A stretch of 41,700 bases of DNA from Oscillibacter valericigenes (GCF_016902445.1 NZ_JACSNX010000022.1:1-41700), one strand, 5' to 3'. Numbered from the stretch's first letter, positions 9,073 to 18,982 are shown. Notes: a model not told the origin generated them from the letters alone. A program made the numbers and translations.

Positions 9073-9318
9073 ATGCAGACAAAAGCGAACTTACAGGACC
9101 TGTTTCTCCTCCGGGCCAGACGGGACAAGCTGCCCGTCACCATGTTTCTGATGAACGGCTTCCAAATGCGGGGCACCATCACGGGCTTTGACGCCTTTGT
9201 GGTGGTGCTGGACAGCGACGGCCGGCAGCAGATCATCTACAAGCACGCGATCTCCACCATTGCGCCGGTGCGGCCGGTGGATCTGGAGCGTGAGGAGCCG
9301 GCCGCCACGCAGGCGTGA
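9073..9318 (+). CDS. hfq: RNA chaperone Hfq
   Basis: An 81-residue Sm-like protein that forms hexameric rings and pairs small RNAs with mRNAs. The N-terminal [20 protein letters not shown] helix and strand, [13 protein letters not shown] (Sm1) and the YKHAIS Sm2 motif are all present. The C-terminal tail is short and acidic, as in Gram-positive members. AAGGAG lies 8-9 bases before the ATG. It is 61 bases behind miaA. The 162 bases downstream contain a strong hairpin but no gene. Confidence 0.97.
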   Translation: MQTKANLQDLFLLRARRDKLPVTMFLMNGFQMRGTITGFDAFVVVLDSDGRQQIIYKHAISTIAPVRPVDLEREEPAATQA

Positions 9319-9402
9319 GCGCGCCGCCGCGAAAGCGGCCTGCGGAGCAAAACGGCTCCATGGGCCGCACGCACGTCGGCCTATGAAAAGGAGAGCCGGG
9401 GT

Positions 9403-9431
9403 CCCCGGTCAGCGCGGAACGCTGACTGGGG
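9403..9431. repeat. 12-bp hairpin between hfq and hlyD-like gene
   Basis: Arms 9403-9414 and 9420-9431 pair over 12 bp with one G-T wobble around a 5-base loop (CGGAA). No T-run follows, so it is not a standard intrinsic terminator. It may protect the 3' end of hfq mRNA. The rest of the 162-base gap shows only weaker inverted repeats (for example GGAGC/GCTCC near 9344-9360). Confidence 0.55.
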
Positions 9432-9480
9432 CCGGCCGCTGCCGGGCCCGTCGGGGCAGAGAGACAGATCGAGGTAATCC

Positions 9481-10764
9481 ATGAAAGAGAGAACGCTTGG
9501 AACGAAATTATTGCTGGCGCTGGTCACGTTGGGGGTCCTGGCCTATTTTGCCATTCAGGCTGTGCGGTATTTTGGAGACCCGCTGACCACGACGCTGGCG
9601 TACCGATATGAAGTGGAGCTGTCCACGGCGCTGTCCGGCTATGTGGTGCGGGATGAGACCGTCCTGCCCGACGACACCAGCGGCCTGCTGCAGCAGCAGC
9701 GGACCGAGGGGGAGCGGGTCAGTGCCGGCGGTGTGGTGGCCCTGGTCTATGCGGACCAGGCGTCCCTGGAGCTGCAGCAGCAGATCCAGTCTCTCCAGAC
9801 GCAGATCGAGCAGCTGCAGTATGCGGAGGAGGCGGCACTGGGGGCGGAGGTCTCTCTGCGCCTGGATGCGCAGATCCTTCAGACGATCCGGAACTACCGG
9901 GGCGCCCTGGCGGCGGACCGGCTGGATACCGCTGAGGACTATGGCGACGAGCTGCGCAGCCTGGTGATGAAGCGGGACTACACGTACTCAGATACGGCGG
10001 ACCTCTCGGCGCGGCTGGCGGAGCTGCAGAGCCAGGTGAACACCCTGCAGGCCCAGGCGGGCAGCTCTGTCCGCCGGATCACGGCCCCGGAATCCGGACT
10101 CTACAGCGCTGTTGTGGACGGCTATGAAACGATCCTGACGCCGGAGAATGTGGAACAGCTGACGCCCGGCCAGATCTCTGCGCTGGAGCCGGATGAGAGC
10201 GGCCTCCCGAACAACGTCGGCAAGCTGGTGCTGGGGGACACATGGTATTATGTGGCTGTGGTGGAGGAGAGCGAGGCGCAGACCCTGGAGGAGAGCGGGA
10301 CGCTGAAGCTGCGCTTTGCCAAGGGCGTGAGCCAGGATCTGAGCGTGGAGCTGATCCATGTCAGCGAGGCGGAAAACGGCCGGGTGGCTGTGGTGTTCCG
10401 GGGAGACACGTATCTCTCCGGCCTGACGCTGCTGCGCCAGCAGAGTGCCGAGGTGATCCGGCAGACCTATACCGGCATCCGGGTGCCCAAGGAGGCCGTG
10501 CGGGTGCGGGAGCGGACCGTCACGGACGAGGATGGCACGGAATCCACAGTGAATGAGACCGGCGTTTACTGCATCGTGGGGATGGAGGCCCGCTTCAAAC
10601 CGGTGGACGTGCTGTACAGCGGAGAGGACTTTGCACTGGTCCGGTCCACGCTGGATACTGCGGAGGAGGTCACCAAGTCACAGGAGGAGATCCGGCTGCG
10701 GGCCGGAGATGAAGTGATCATCACAGCCTATGAGCTGTATGATGGAAAAATCATGGGAAACTGA
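9481..10764 (+). CDS. HlyD-family periplasmic-adaptor-like membrane protein
   Basis: A 427-residue protein with one N-terminal transmembrane helix (about residues 9-28), a GYVVRDETVL lipoyl-like half-motif typical of HlyD/MFP adaptors, a Gln-rich coiled-coil hairpin (about 95-180, LELQQQIQSLQTQIEQLQ), and a second barrel part (TAPESGLYSAVVDGYE). Related proteins in Gram-positive bacteria sit on the outer face of the membrane and assist ABC exporters, but no exporter gene is nearby. Instead it lies in the yggS-sepF-divIVA division cluster, 50 bases upstream of yggS, suggesting an envelope or division role (inference). The ATG follows CGAGGTAATCC. Confidence 0.82.
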   Translation: MKERTLGTKLLLALVTLGVLAYFAIQAVRYFGDPLTTTLAYRYEVELSTALSGYVVRDETVLPDDTSGLLQQQRTEGERVSAGGVVALVYADQASLELQQQIQSLQTQIEQLQYAEEAALGAEVSLRLDAQILQTIRNYRGALAADRLDTAEDYGDELRSLVMKRDYTYSDTADLSARLAELQSQVNTLQAQAGSSVRRITAPESGLYSAVVDGYETILTPENVEQLTPGQISALEPDESGLPNNVGKLVLGDTWYYVAVVEESEAQTLEESGTLKLRFAKGVSQDLSVELIHVSEAENGRVAVVFRGDTYLSGLTLLRQQSAEVIRQTYTGIRVPKEAVRVRERTVTDEDGTESTVNETGVYCIVGMEARFKPVDVLYSGEDFALVRSTLDTAEEVTKSQEEIRLRAGDEVIITAYELYDGKIMGN

Positions 10765-10814
10765 GAAAGAGGACCGGCAGGGCCGGCATTACGGGAAGGA
10801 GCATTGGAACGCTG

Positions 10815-11507
<693 letters not shown>

Positions 11508-11541
11508 AAAGACCGGAGCGCGGCTCCGACAGGAGGCTATT

Positions 11542-11976
11542 ATGAGCTTATTGGACGAACTGAAGAAATGGACCCACCCCTACGAGGATGAGGACGAGGA
11601 GTACGACGACTTCGAAGAGCCGGCCCGGCAGAGCGCCTTTGAGGACCGGAAGATGAAGGTGGAGGACCGCCGCAACAAGGTGGTGAACATCCACGCCACC
11701 ACCCAGCTGAAGGTGGTCCTGGTGAAGCCGGAGCGGTTCGAGAACGCCTCCGAGATCGCTGATCATCTGAAGGACAAGCGGACCGTGGTGCTGAACCTGG
11801 AGTCCACCAACAAGGACATCGCCCGGCGCCTGATCGACTTCCTGTCCGGCGTGGCCTATGCCGGCGAGGGCAAGATCAAGAAGGTGGCCGCCAATACTTA
11901 CATCATCACGCCCTATCACGTGGATATCGAAGGCGATCTGATCGACGAGCTGGAAAACAACGGTCTCTATTTCTGA
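11542..11976 (+). CDS. sepF: Cell division protein SepF
   Basis: SepF polymerises, binds FtsZ and tethers it to the membrane. The N-terminal MSLLDELKKW would be the amphipathic membrane-binding helix, followed by an acidic linker (EDEDEEYDDFEEP) and the globular domain (LVKPERFENASEIADHLKDK, RRLIDFLSGVAYA, VAANTYIITP). The 144-residue length is usual. The start at 11542 follows AGGAGGCTAT; the frame is open further upstream but overlaps yggS. It is 34 bases after yggS and 27 before divIVA, in an apparent operon. Confidence 0.96.
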   Translation: MSLLDELKKWTHPYEDEDEEYDDFEEPARQSAFEDRKMKVEDRRNKVVNIHATTQLKVVLVKPERFENASEIADHLKDKRTVVLNLESTNKDIARRLIDFLSGVAYAGEGKIKKVAANTYIITPYHVDIEGDLIDELENNGLYF

Positions 11977-12003
11977 GCCGGACGAGGGGGGTAACATCGC
12001 ACT

Positions 12004-12708
12004 ATGCTGACACCGCAGGAAGTTTCCACCCACGCCTTTTCCAAGGCGGTGATGGGCGGATACAATATGGCCATGGTCGATGAGTTCCTGGATGAGCTCA
12101 CCGACGACTACACTGCGCTTTATAAGGAAAATGCCGCGCTGAAGGCCAAGCTGAAGGTCCTGGTGGAAAAGGTGGAGGACTACCGCGCCACGGAGGACTC
12201 CATGCGCGCCACGCTGCTGACTGCCCAGAAGATGGCGGACTCCATCGTCCACGAGGCGGAGGCCAAGCGGGACGAGATCCTGGCCCAGGCGGAGAGCAGC
12301 GCCCGGGAGAAGATCGGCCAGCTGCGCCAGGAGGTGGAGACCGCCGAGGAGCGGCTGCGTCAGGGCCAGATGGATCTGGCAAAGTTCATCTCCGCCGCCC
12401 GGGAGCTGTGCGACCGGGAGCTGAAATTCCTAGAGCAGCTGCCCACCCTGCCGGTGGAGGCGGAGATCCCGCCTTCTCAGCCGGAGACGGCGGAGACGGT
12501 GGAACAGATCGAAGAAAAGGTGATGGCCGCGTTCGGAGAGGAGAGCGCGGAGGAAGAGGAGACCACGGCAGAAGAAGAGGCGCCTGCAGCAGAGGATGAT
12601 TATCCGGAGGGTGATCCCTTTGCCGCGGACACTGTGGATGAGCCTACCCGCCGCATCAACCTCAGCGACCTGAAGTTCGGCCGCAACTACTCCGGCGGAG
12701 AAGACTGA
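12004..12708 (+). CDS. divIVA: DivIVA-domain cell division/polarity protein
   Basis: A 234-residue protein with the DivIVA N-terminal lipid-binding motif (TPQEVSTHAFSKAVMGGYN, then MVDEFLDEL) and a long coiled coil (about residues 30-150). The C-terminal part is very acidic (EEESAEEEETTAEEEAP), an apparently disordered tail. DivIVA proteins bind negatively curved membranes at poles and septa and recruit division, sporulation or wall enzymes. It closes the yggS-sepF-divIVA cluster and is followed within 7 bases by a strong terminator. The ribosome site (GAGGGGGGT) is about 12 bases before the ATG. Confidence 0.93.
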   Translation: MLTPQEVSTHAFSKAVMGGYNMAMVDEFLDELTDDYTALYKENAALKAKLKVLVEKVEDYRATEDSMRATLLTAQKMADSIVHEAEAKRDEILAQAESSAREKIGQLRQEVETAEERLRQGQMDLAKFISAARELCDRELKFLEQLPTLPVEAEIPPSQPETAETVEQIEEKVMAAFGEESAEEEETTAEEEAPAAEDDYPEGDPFAADTVDEPTRRINLSDLKFGRNYSGGED

Positions 12709-12714
12709 AAATGC

Positions 12715-12744
12715 AAAAGCGGCTCGCAGGAGCCGCTTTTTTCT
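12715..12744 (+). terminator. Intrinsic terminator after divIVA
   Basis: Perfect 11-bp stem (12715-12725 with 12730-12740), loop GCAG, and a T-rich tail (TTTTTTCTT overlapping the right arm). It ends the transcript of the division cluster. Confidence 0.9.
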
Positions 12745-12773
12745 TCCTGGGATTTTGATTGGAGGGACCTGCC

Positions 12774-13652
12774 ATGAAGCAGCAGCCCATCGTGGCCTTT
12801 TTGTACGATTTCGACAAGACGCTGTGCACCACCGACATGCAGGACTACGCCTTCATCCCCTCCCTGGGGATGACGCCCGCGGAGTTCTGGGCGGAGGCCA
12901 ACGGCTTCGGCCACCGGAACCGGATGGACGGGATCCTGGCCTATATGTACACCATGATCCGGGAGGCGGAACGGCGGGATCGGCCCTTCACCCGGGCGGA
13001 CCTGGTGGAGAAGGGCCGGAGCATCGTGCTGTTCCCCGGGGTGGAGGACTGGTTCCGGCGGATCAACGACTTCGGTGCCCGGCAGGGCGTCCAGGTGGAG
13101 CACTACATCATCTCCTCCGGCCTGCGGGAGATCATCGAGGGGTCCTCCATCAGCGGGGAATTCAAGGAGATCTACGCCAGCGAGTTCTACTATGACGAGA
13201 ACGGCGTCCCCGTGTGGCCCAAGCTGGCGGTGAATTTCACCGCCAAGACCCAGTTTGTCTACCGGATCAACAAGGGGGTCCTGGACGTGTCCAATGACCG
13301 GGACCTGAACGCCTCCATGCCCGACGACAGCAAGCGGGTGCCCTTCCCCAACATGATCTACATGGGGGATGGCCTTTCCGACGTGCCCTGCATGAAGATG
13401 ATGCGGGCCTACGGCGGCCAGGCCATCGCCGTGTATCAGGAGAGCAACCGCCCCGGCGTGGAGGATCTGCTGGCCAAGGGGCGGGTGGACTTCATCTTCC
13501 CGGCGGACTACCGGGCGGGCTCTGCTCTGGAGGCCACGGTGCAGGACATCATCCGGAAGATGGCGGCGGCGGACCGGCTTTGGGAGGAAAACGCCCGCCA
13601 GCTGCACTCCATCGGCGGCGACCTGCTGCTGGGACAGCTGGGGCTGTTCTGA
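12774..13652 (+). CDS. HAD-superfamily hydrolase (phosphatase-like)
   Basis: A 292-residue cytosolic protein of the haloacid dehalogenase fold. Motif I is FLYDFDKTLCTTD with D12 and D14; HYIISSGLREI supplies the motif II Ser/Thr; YMGDGLSDVPCM supplies motif IV with D199 and D203. A helical insertion between motifs I and II would be a C1-type cap. Such enzymes hydrolyse phosphate monoesters; the substrate is unknown. The ATG at 12774 is preceded by GGAGGG at 12761-12766; an earlier in-frame TTG (12759) overlaps that site and is rejected. It lies about 30 bases after the divIVA terminator, so it may depend on read-through. Confidence 0.88.
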   Translation: MKQQPIVAFLYDFDKTLCTTDMQDYAFIPSLGMTPAEFWAEANGFGHRNRMDGILAYMYTMIREAERRDRPFTRADLVEKGRSIVLFPGVEDWFRRINDFGARQGVQVEHYIISSGLREIIEGSSISGEFKEIYASEFYYDENGVPVWPKLAVNFTAKTQFVYRINKGVLDVSNDRDLNASMPDDSKRVPFPNMIYMGDGLSDVPCMKMMRAYGGQAIAVYQESNRPGVEDLLAKGRVDFIFPADYRAGSALEATVQDIIRKMAAADRLWEENARQLHSIGGDLLLGQLGLF

Positions 13653-13676
13653 GGCTGAGCGGGACGGAGAGAACAG

Positions 13677-13705
13677 GGGACGGTGCTGCAGGGCAGTACC
13701 GTCCC
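13677..13705. repeat. 13-bp hairpin, GGGACGGT arms
   Basis: Arms 13677-13689 and 13693-13705 pair over 13 bp (one G-T pair) around an AGG loop. It follows the HAD gene by 25 bases and is followed by TTAAAAAATG rather than a T-run. It may act as a terminator of low efficiency or be a copy of a dispersed palindrome. Confidence 0.6.
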
Positions 13706-13735
13706 TTAAAAAATGACAGACAGGCCCGTTTTTTC

Positions 13736-13764
13736 TTTACAATTTGTATCGTATTTGCTAAACT
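13736..13764 (+). promoter_or_regulatory. Promoter of XRE-MBOAT operon with nearby dyads
   Basis: TTTACA (13736-13741), 17-base spacer, TAAACT (13759-13764), in an A/T-rich patch. Just downstream TATAC-5-GTATA (about 13764-13778) and a CGTAT/ATACG pair flanking the -10 box form dyads that a regulator, possibly the XRE protein itself, could bind. Box match is seen; activity and regulator are inferred. Confidence 0.65.
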
Positions 13765-13800
13765 ATACGTCGTGTATAAAAACCAAAGGAGAGAGAAACG

Positions 13801-14490
13801 ATGGCTTCCTCAACTGAATTTTCCCGTACCCTGTCCCTGCTGCGGCAGGAGCGGGGCGTCTCCCAGCGCACGGCGGCGGCGGACCTGGGCATCTCCCAGG
13901 CGTTGCTGAGCCATTATGAGAACGGCATCCGGGAGCCGGGCCTGGCCTTCGTGGTGAAGGCCTGCGACTACTACCACGTCTCCGCGGACTTCATCCTGGG
14001 CCGCACGCTGTCCCGGGAGGGGAACATGCTGACGGAGCAGGAGATCCTGAACGCCGCCGAGCCGGGGAACATCCTCCAGGGCAGCGTGCTGGCGACGCTG
14101 CAGAGCAAGCTGCTCTCCGGCGCCATCGGCGTGCTGTTCGGCCTGCTGGGCAAGCTGAACGACAAGGGGGCCATCAACGCCGCCGCCGGATATCTGGGCA
14201 GCGCCGTGTACCAGCTGTACCGGCACCTGTACCGGACCGCCGGCGCCAATGAGGCGTACTTCTCCCTGGACCCCGCCGCCTGCACCATGGGCACGGCAGA
14301 GGCGGACATGAAGCTGTCGGAGATCCAGTACACCCGCAGCCTTCGGGCCCAGGCGGCGAAGAAGGCGGAGTTCCCGGACCTGTCCAATGAGGCGCTGACC
14401 GCCGCCTATCCCGGCCGGTGCCAGAGCCTGACCCAGGTGCTGAGCACAACGGACGCCCGCCTCAGCGCCCTGACGGAGAAGAGCAGATGA
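13801..14490 (+). CDS. XRE-family helix-turn-helix regulator
   Basis: A 229-residue protein with an N-terminal lambda-repressor-type HTH (residues about 7-62; SQRTAAADLGISQALLSHYE is the recognition region). The C-terminal 160 residues are unlike any domain I recognise and are predicted soluble. The ATG follows AAAGGAGAGAG. The stop overlaps the ATG of the MBOAT gene (ATGA), so the regulator and the acyltransferase are translated together and the regulator probably governs that operon. Family secure, target inferred. Confidence 0.88.
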   Translation: MASSTEFSRTLSLLRQERGVSQRTAAADLGISQALLSHYENGIREPGLAFVVKACDYYHVSADFILGRTLSREGNMLTEQEILNAAEPGNILQGSVLATLQSKLLSGAIGVLFGLLGKLNDKGAINAAAGYLGSAVYQLYRHLYRTAGANEAYFSLDPAACTMGTAEADMKLSEIQYTRSLRAQAAKKAEFPDLSNEALTAAYPGRCQSLTQVLSTTDARLSALTEKSR

Positions 14491-15923
14491 GCTTTCAGTC
14501 TCTGGCCTTTTTCGGCTTTTTGGCGGTCGCCCTGGCAGTCTGCCTGCCGGTGGGGCGGCGCAGCTCCGGCGCCGGGGCCGCTCTGCTGACGGCGGCCTCC
14601 GCCGTCTTCTACCTCCTGGGACCGGGCGGACCGGCGGTGGTGCTGGGCGGCCTTGCCTGCCTGCTGCTGGGCATCTGCGTGACATCGTGGGCCATCCGCC
14701 GGATGGCCCGGTCCGGCGGCAGCCGCCGCCGGACGATGGTCCTTGCCTGCGTCTATCACATCGCCGTGCTGGTGGGGTTCAAGTACACGGAATTCCTCAC
14801 CGGCGGCGCGGTGGAGGTGGGCTGGGCCCCTCTGGGCCTGAGCTTTTTCACCTTCCAGCAGCTGTGGCTGCTGAAGGAGGTCTGCACAGGGGAATATGTC
14901 CCGGGACCGGGGGACCGGCTGCTGCTCTACGGCCTGTTTTTCCCCACCGTCACCTCCGGCCCCATCCTGCGGCCGGACACCTTCTTTCCCCAGCTGCGGG
15001 GGGAGACCTTTCTCCATCCGGACTGGTCTGATGCCGCGGCCGGCGTCTACGCCATCTGCTGCGGCACCATCAAGAAGGTGCTGCTGGCGGATTCCTTCGG
15101 CACCGTGGTGAACAACGGCTGGACCCGCCTGGGGGAGCTGAGCGCCCCGGCGGCCTGGCTTGTGATCCTGGGCTATACCCTCCAGCTGTACTTTGATTTC
15201 TCCGGCTACTGCGACATCGCCGCCGGTGTGGCCCGGCTCTTCGGCATCCGCCTGCCGGTGAACTTCGACTCCCCCTACCGCAGCGCCTCTGTGACGGAGT
15301 TCTGGAAGCGGTGGCACATCACCCTGACCACCTTCTTGCGGGAGTGCCTGTATTTCCCCCTGGGCGGCAGCCGCAGGGGAACGGCCCGGACGTACTGCAA
15401 CATTCTCATCATCTTCCTGGTCAGCGGCTTCTGGCACGGGGCTGGCTGGACATTCCTGGTGTGGGGCGCCCTCCACGGGCTGGCCCAGGTCATCGAACGG
15501 GCCTGGGGGACGCGACGGGACCATCTGCCTCTCCTGCTGCGGTGGGGGCTGACGTTCCTGTTCGTCAACATCGCCTGGGTGTTCTTCCGGGCGCCGGACT
15601 GCGCCGGGGCTCTGGAGCTGCTGTCCCGGGCCGTCACCGGAGGCCTTGCCAAGCCGGAGGCCTGGCTGCTGGAAGGCCTGTTCACCGAGGAGGCCAGCGC
15701 CGTGCAGATGCTGCTTCCGGCCCTGGGGCCCTGGCGGAACATCCTGCGGGTGGTGCTGCTGTACGGGGCGGGCATGCTCGCCGTCCTCTGGCCCCGGAAC
15801 GTGATCCGCCGCATGGAGGACTTCCGCCCCACCGTCTGGCGGGGGGCCGGACTGGTGATCCTGACGCTGTGGTGCGTGCTGTCCTTCACCGGCGTCACCA
15901 CCTTCATCTATTCCAATTTCTGA
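14487..15923 (+). CDS. MBOAT-family membrane O-acyltransferase (AlgI/DltB-like)
   Basis: A 478-residue polytopic protein. The MBOAT signature is complete: LQLYFDFSGYCDIA, FWKRWHITL (H277), LREC with LYFPLGG, and GFWHGAGW with the expected catalytic H317. In AlgI, PatA and DltB this enzyme moves acyl groups across the membrane for O-acylation of polysaccharides, peptidoglycan or teichoic acids. The start ATG at 14487 overlaps the upstream stop; the frame is open before it but inside the regulator. The next gene encodes an SGNH-like partner, the usual second component. The modified polymer is unknown. Confidence 0.92.
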   Translation: MSFQSLAFFGFLAVALAVCLPVGRRSSGAGAALLTAASAVFYLLGPGGPAVVLGGLACLLLGICVTSWAIRRMARSGGSRRRTMVLACVYHIAVLVGFKYTEFLTGGAVEVGWAPLGLSFFTFQQLWLLKEVCTGEYVPGPGDRLLLYGLFFPTVTSGPILRPDTFFPQLRGETFLHPDWSDAAAGVYAICCGTIKKVLLADSFGTVVNNGWTRLGELSAPAAWLVILGYTLQLYFDFSGYCDIAAGVARLFGIRLPVNFDSPYRSASVTEFWKRWHITLTTFLRECLYFPLGGSRRGTARTYCNILIIFLVSGFWHGAGWTFLVWGALHGLAQVIERAWGTRRDHLPLLLRWGLTFLFVNIAWVFFRAPDCAGALELLSRAVTGGLAKPEAWLLEGLFTEEASAVQMLLPALGPWRNILRVVLLYGAGMLAVLWPRNVIRRMEDFRPTVWRGAGLVILTLWCVLSFTGVTTFIYSNF

Positions 15924-15933
15924 GGAGGACCGT

Positions 15934-17013
15934 ATGAAGCAAGCATATCGACGCTGGGTCTGCGGCCTCCTGGCATGTCTCGCCGCGCTGCTGGCGGTCT
16001 GCGGAGCCGTCGTGTACGCGGTGGATCCGTGCCTGTATTACCGGGTGCCGGACCAGTGGCAGCCAGTGCTGTTCAACGAGCGGTACCAGATGGCAGGGCT
16101 GGCGAAGAACGTGGAGGCGGACACCGTCCTGGTGGGGACCTCCATGGCGGCCAATTACCGCGCCAGCTGGATCGAGGAGACCTTCGGCACTTCCGCCGTG
16201 CGGCTCACCATCCCGGACGGGTATTACAGTGAGTTCGATCAGGTGCTGGGCGTCCTCTTCCGGGCTCAGGACCCGGAGCGGGTGATCTTCGGACTGGACG
16301 TGAACACCCTGATCCGGGACGAGAGCGGCGTCACCGCCGCCATGCCGGAGTACCTCTACAACGCCAATCCGCTGGATGACATCCAGTATCTCCTGAATAA
16401 AGATACCCTGTACTACAGCGCCTACACCCTGCTGTCCAACCGCTGGGGAGAGGGCGACACCATCGACGAGGGGTTCACCTGGGACAAAGACCAATGGTGG
16501 AACCACATGTCCGCCCTGGCCAACTACGACCGGCCGGAGATCGCAGGGGAGGAACTGCCCTCTGACACCTATCAGGACAACGTGGCCGCCAATCTGGCGG
16601 TGGCGGAGGGATGGATTCGGGAGCATCCGGAGACGGAGTTTGACTTCTTCCTGCCGCCCTACAGCATGCTCTTCTGGGACAAGGTCACCCGGGAGGGGCG
16701 GGTGGATGCGGTGCTCGCCGCCATCCGGCAGGCCGGGGAGACGCTGCTGCAGTACGACAATGTGAGGCTCTACGGATACCTCATGGATGCGGACATCGTG
16801 ACGGATCTGGACAACTACTGCGACTACATCCACCACTCCGGGGAAGTCTGCCGGGAGATCCTCGCCATGCTCCGGGCGGACGAGGGCCGGCTGACGGAGG
16901 AAAATCTGGAAGAGACGCTCGCCAGCTGGCGGGAATTTGTGGTACACTATGATTACGACAAGTTCTGGGACGAGGACTTCTGGACCCGGTGGAACGCCGA
17001 GCACGCCGCCTGA
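15934..17013 (+). CDS. SGNH-hydrolase-like partner of MBOAT acyltransferase
   Basis: A 359-residue protein with an N-terminal signal anchor (about 7-30) and an extracytoplasmic domain. It shows VLVGTSMA with S70 in the place of the SGNH nucleophile, and DYIHHS with D297 and H300/H301, matching the Asp-x-x-His block of SGNH/GDSL enzymes such as AlgJ, AlgX or DltD-like proteins. FFLPPYS (238-244) is another recurring motif in these partners. It starts 10 bases after the MBOAT gene (GAGGAGG before the ATG). I infer that it transfers the acyl group to a surface polymer. Catalytic assignment is by motif only. Confidence 0.8.
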   Translation: MKQAYRRWVCGLLACLAALLAVCGAVVYAVDPCLYYRVPDQWQPVLFNERYQMAGLAKNVEADTVLVGTSMAANYRASWIEETFGTSAVRLTIPDGYYSEFDQVLGVLFRAQDPERVIFGLDVNTLIRDESGVTAAMPEYLYNANPLDDIQYLLNKDTLYYSAYTLLSNRWGEGDTIDEGFTWDKDQWWNHMSALANYDRPEIAGEELPSDTYQDNVAANLAVAEGWIREHPETEFDFFLPPYSMLFWDKVTREGRVDAVLAAIRQAGETLLQYDNVRLYGYLMDADIVTDLDNYCDYIHHSGEVCREILAMLRADEGRLTEENLEETLASWREFVVHYDYDKFWDEDFWTRWNAEHAA

Positions 17014-17019
17014 CGGCGT

Positions 17020-17101
17020 CCCCGCGAAAACGAAAAATTTGCGGGGTCCCCGTTTATGATTTGAATTTACGGCGCTCCGCGCCGGGCCCGCATGGCGGGC
17101 C
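17020..17101. other. Hairpin-rich gap before lepA
   Basis: Three inverted repeats lie in the 121-base gap: CCCCGC/GCGGGG (17020-17025 with 17041-17046), GGCGC/GCGCC (17071-17083) and a 7-bp stem with ATG loop (17085-17101). The first could terminate the acyltransferase operon. I do not see a good promoter for lepA here. Confidence 0.45.
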
Positions 17102-17134
17102 TTGCGTGGACTTGCCGATGGAGGAACACCGTAT

Positions 17135-18940
17135 ATGACAAAGCAGAGCAACATCCGAAACTTCAGCATCATTGCCCATATTGACCACGGCAAGTCCACG
17201 CTGGCGGACCGGCTGCTGGAGAAGTGCAACGCCGTCTCCGCCCGGGAGATGGAGAGCCAGCTGCTGGACAACATGGACCTGGAGCGGGAGCGGGGCATCA
17301 CCATCAAGGCCCGGGCCGTCCGGCTGACCTACCATGCCCAGGACGGGGAGGACTATGAGCTGAACCTCATCGACACCCCGGGCCATGTGGACTTCAACTA
17401 CGAGGTCTCCCGCTCCCTGGCCGCCTGCGAGGGCGCGGTTCTGGTGGTGGACTCCACCCAGGGCGTGGAGGCCCAGACCCTGGCCAACACGTACCTGGCC
17501 ATGGAACACGACCTGGAGATCCTGCCGGTGTTCAACAAGATCGACCTGCCGGCGGCGGACCCCGCCAAGGCCAAGCAGGAGGTGGAGGACATCATCGGCC
17601 TGCCGGCCCTGGACGCGCCGGAGATCTCCGCCAAGCTGGGCACCAACATCGAGGCGGTGCTGGAGGACATCGTGAAGAATGTCCCGCCCCCCAAGGGGGA
17701 CCCGGAGGCGCCCCTGAAGGCCCTGATCTTTGACAGCCAGTACGACTCGTACCGCGGCGTCATCGTCTACTTCCGCATCATGGAGGGCAGCATCCGCACG
17801 GGCCAGCAGGTGAAGATGATGGCCTCCGGTGCCACTTACCAGGTCATCGAGTGCGGCCACCTGCTGCCCCTGGGCATGGAGCCCTGCGATCAGCTCCAGG
17901 CCGGCGAGGTGGGCTACTTCACCGCCTCTATCAAGAATGTGAAGGATACCCGGGTGGGCGACACGGTCACCGACGCAGCCGCTCCCACAGCGGAGCCGCT
18001 GCCCGGCTACCGGCCGGTGCAGCCCATGGTGTACTGCGGCATCTACACGGAGGACGGCTCCAAGTACCCGGACCTGCGGGACGCCCTGGAGAAGCTCCAG
18101 CTGAACGACGCCTCCCTGAGCTTTGAGCCGGAGAGCTCTGTGGCCCTGGGCTTCGGCTTCCGGTGCGGCTTTTTGGGCATGCTCCACATGGAGGTGATCC
18201 AGGAGCGGCTGGAGCGGGAGTTCGACCTGGACCTGGTGACGACCCTGCCCTCCGTCATCTACCACGTGTACAAGACCGACGGCACCATGGTCACGGTTGA
18301 CAATCCCCACAACTACCCGGACCCGGCGGCGATCGAGCACGCGGAGGAGCCCTATGTCAAGGTGAACATCATCGCCCCCAACGAGTATGTGGGCAACATC
18401 ATGCCCATGTGCCAGGACCGCCGGGGCGAGTTCAAGGACATGCAGTACCTGGACACCAACCTGGTGGAGCTCCACTATCAGATGCCTCTGAACGAGATCA
18501 TCTACGACTTCTTCGACGCCCTGAAGGCCAACACCAAGGGCTACGCCTCTCTGGACTATGAGCTCTCCGGCTACCGGCCCAGCGAGCTGGTGAAGGTGGA
18601 CCTGAAGCTGAACGGCGAGATGGTGGACGCCCTGAGCTTCATCGCCCACAGGGACAAGGCGTACCCCCGGGCCCGGCGGCTGTGTGAGAAGCTGAAGGAG
18701 AACATCCCCCGGCAGCTGTTCGAGGTGCCGGTCCAGGCGGCCATCGGCGGCCGGGTCATCGCCCGGGAGACCGTGAAGGCCATGCGCAAGGACGTGCTGG
18801 CCAAGTGCTACGGCGGCGACATCACCCGCAAAAAGAAGCTGCTGGAAAAGCAGAAGGAGGGCAAGAAAAAGATGCGCTCTCTGGGAAGCGTACAGATCCC
18901 CACAGAGGCATTTCTGGCGGTGCTCAAGCTGGACGAGTAA
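17135..18940 (+). CDS. lepA: Elongation factor 4 (LepA), ribosomal back-translocase GTPase
   Basis: A 601-residue translational GTPase, the standard LepA length. G1 is AHIDHGKS (14-21), G3 DTPGH, G4 NKID; the EF-G-like domain II ([14 protein letters not shown]), [14 protein letters not shown], and the LepA-specific C-terminal domain ([25 protein letters not shown]) are all present. LepA acts on stalled or mistranslocated ribosomes and in initiation/assembly. The start at 17135 is preceded by GGAGG ten bases upstream; an in-frame ATG at 17102 lies in a hairpin and is rejected. It is followed by its own terminator, so it seems monocistronic. Confidence 0.97.
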   Translation: MTKQSNIRNFSIIAHIDHGKSTLADRLLEKCNAVSAREMESQLLDNMDLERERGITIKARAVRLTYHAQDGEDYELNLIDTPGHVDFNYEVSRSLAACEGAVLVVDSTQGVEAQTLANTYLAMEHDLEILPVFNKIDLPAADPAKAKQEVEDIIGLPALDAPEISAKLGTNIEAVLEDIVKNVPPPKGDPEAPLKALIFDSQYDSYRGVIVYFRIMEGSIRTGQQVKMMASGATYQVIECGHLLPLGMEPCDQLQAGEVGYFTASIKNVKDTRVGDTVTDAAAPTAEPLPGYRPVQPMVYCGIYTEDGSKYPDLRDALEKLQLNDASLSFEPESSVALGFGFRCGFLGMLHMEVIQERLEREFDLDLVTTLPSVIYHVYKTDGTMVTVDNPHNYPDPAAIEHAEEPYVKVNIIAPNEYVGNIMPMCQDRRGEFKDMQYLDTNLVELHYQMPLNEIIYDFFDALKANTKGYASLDYELSGYRPSELVKVDLKLNGEMVDALSFIAHRDKAYPRARRLCEKLKENIPRQLFEVPVQAAIGGRVIARETVKAMRKDVLAKCYGGDITRKKKLLEKQKEGKKKMRSLGSVQIPTEAFLAVLKLDE

Positions 18941-18947
18941 TAGAATT

Positions 18948-18982
18948 CCCGCCGCGGACTGATGTCTGCGGCGGGGCTTTTT
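18948..18982 (+). terminator. Intrinsic terminator after lepA
   Basis: Stem of 12 bp (18948-18959 with 18964-18975, one G-T pair), loop TGAT, then CTTTTT. The T-run overlaps the stop codon of the convergent PAS gene on the other strand. Confidence 0.88.
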
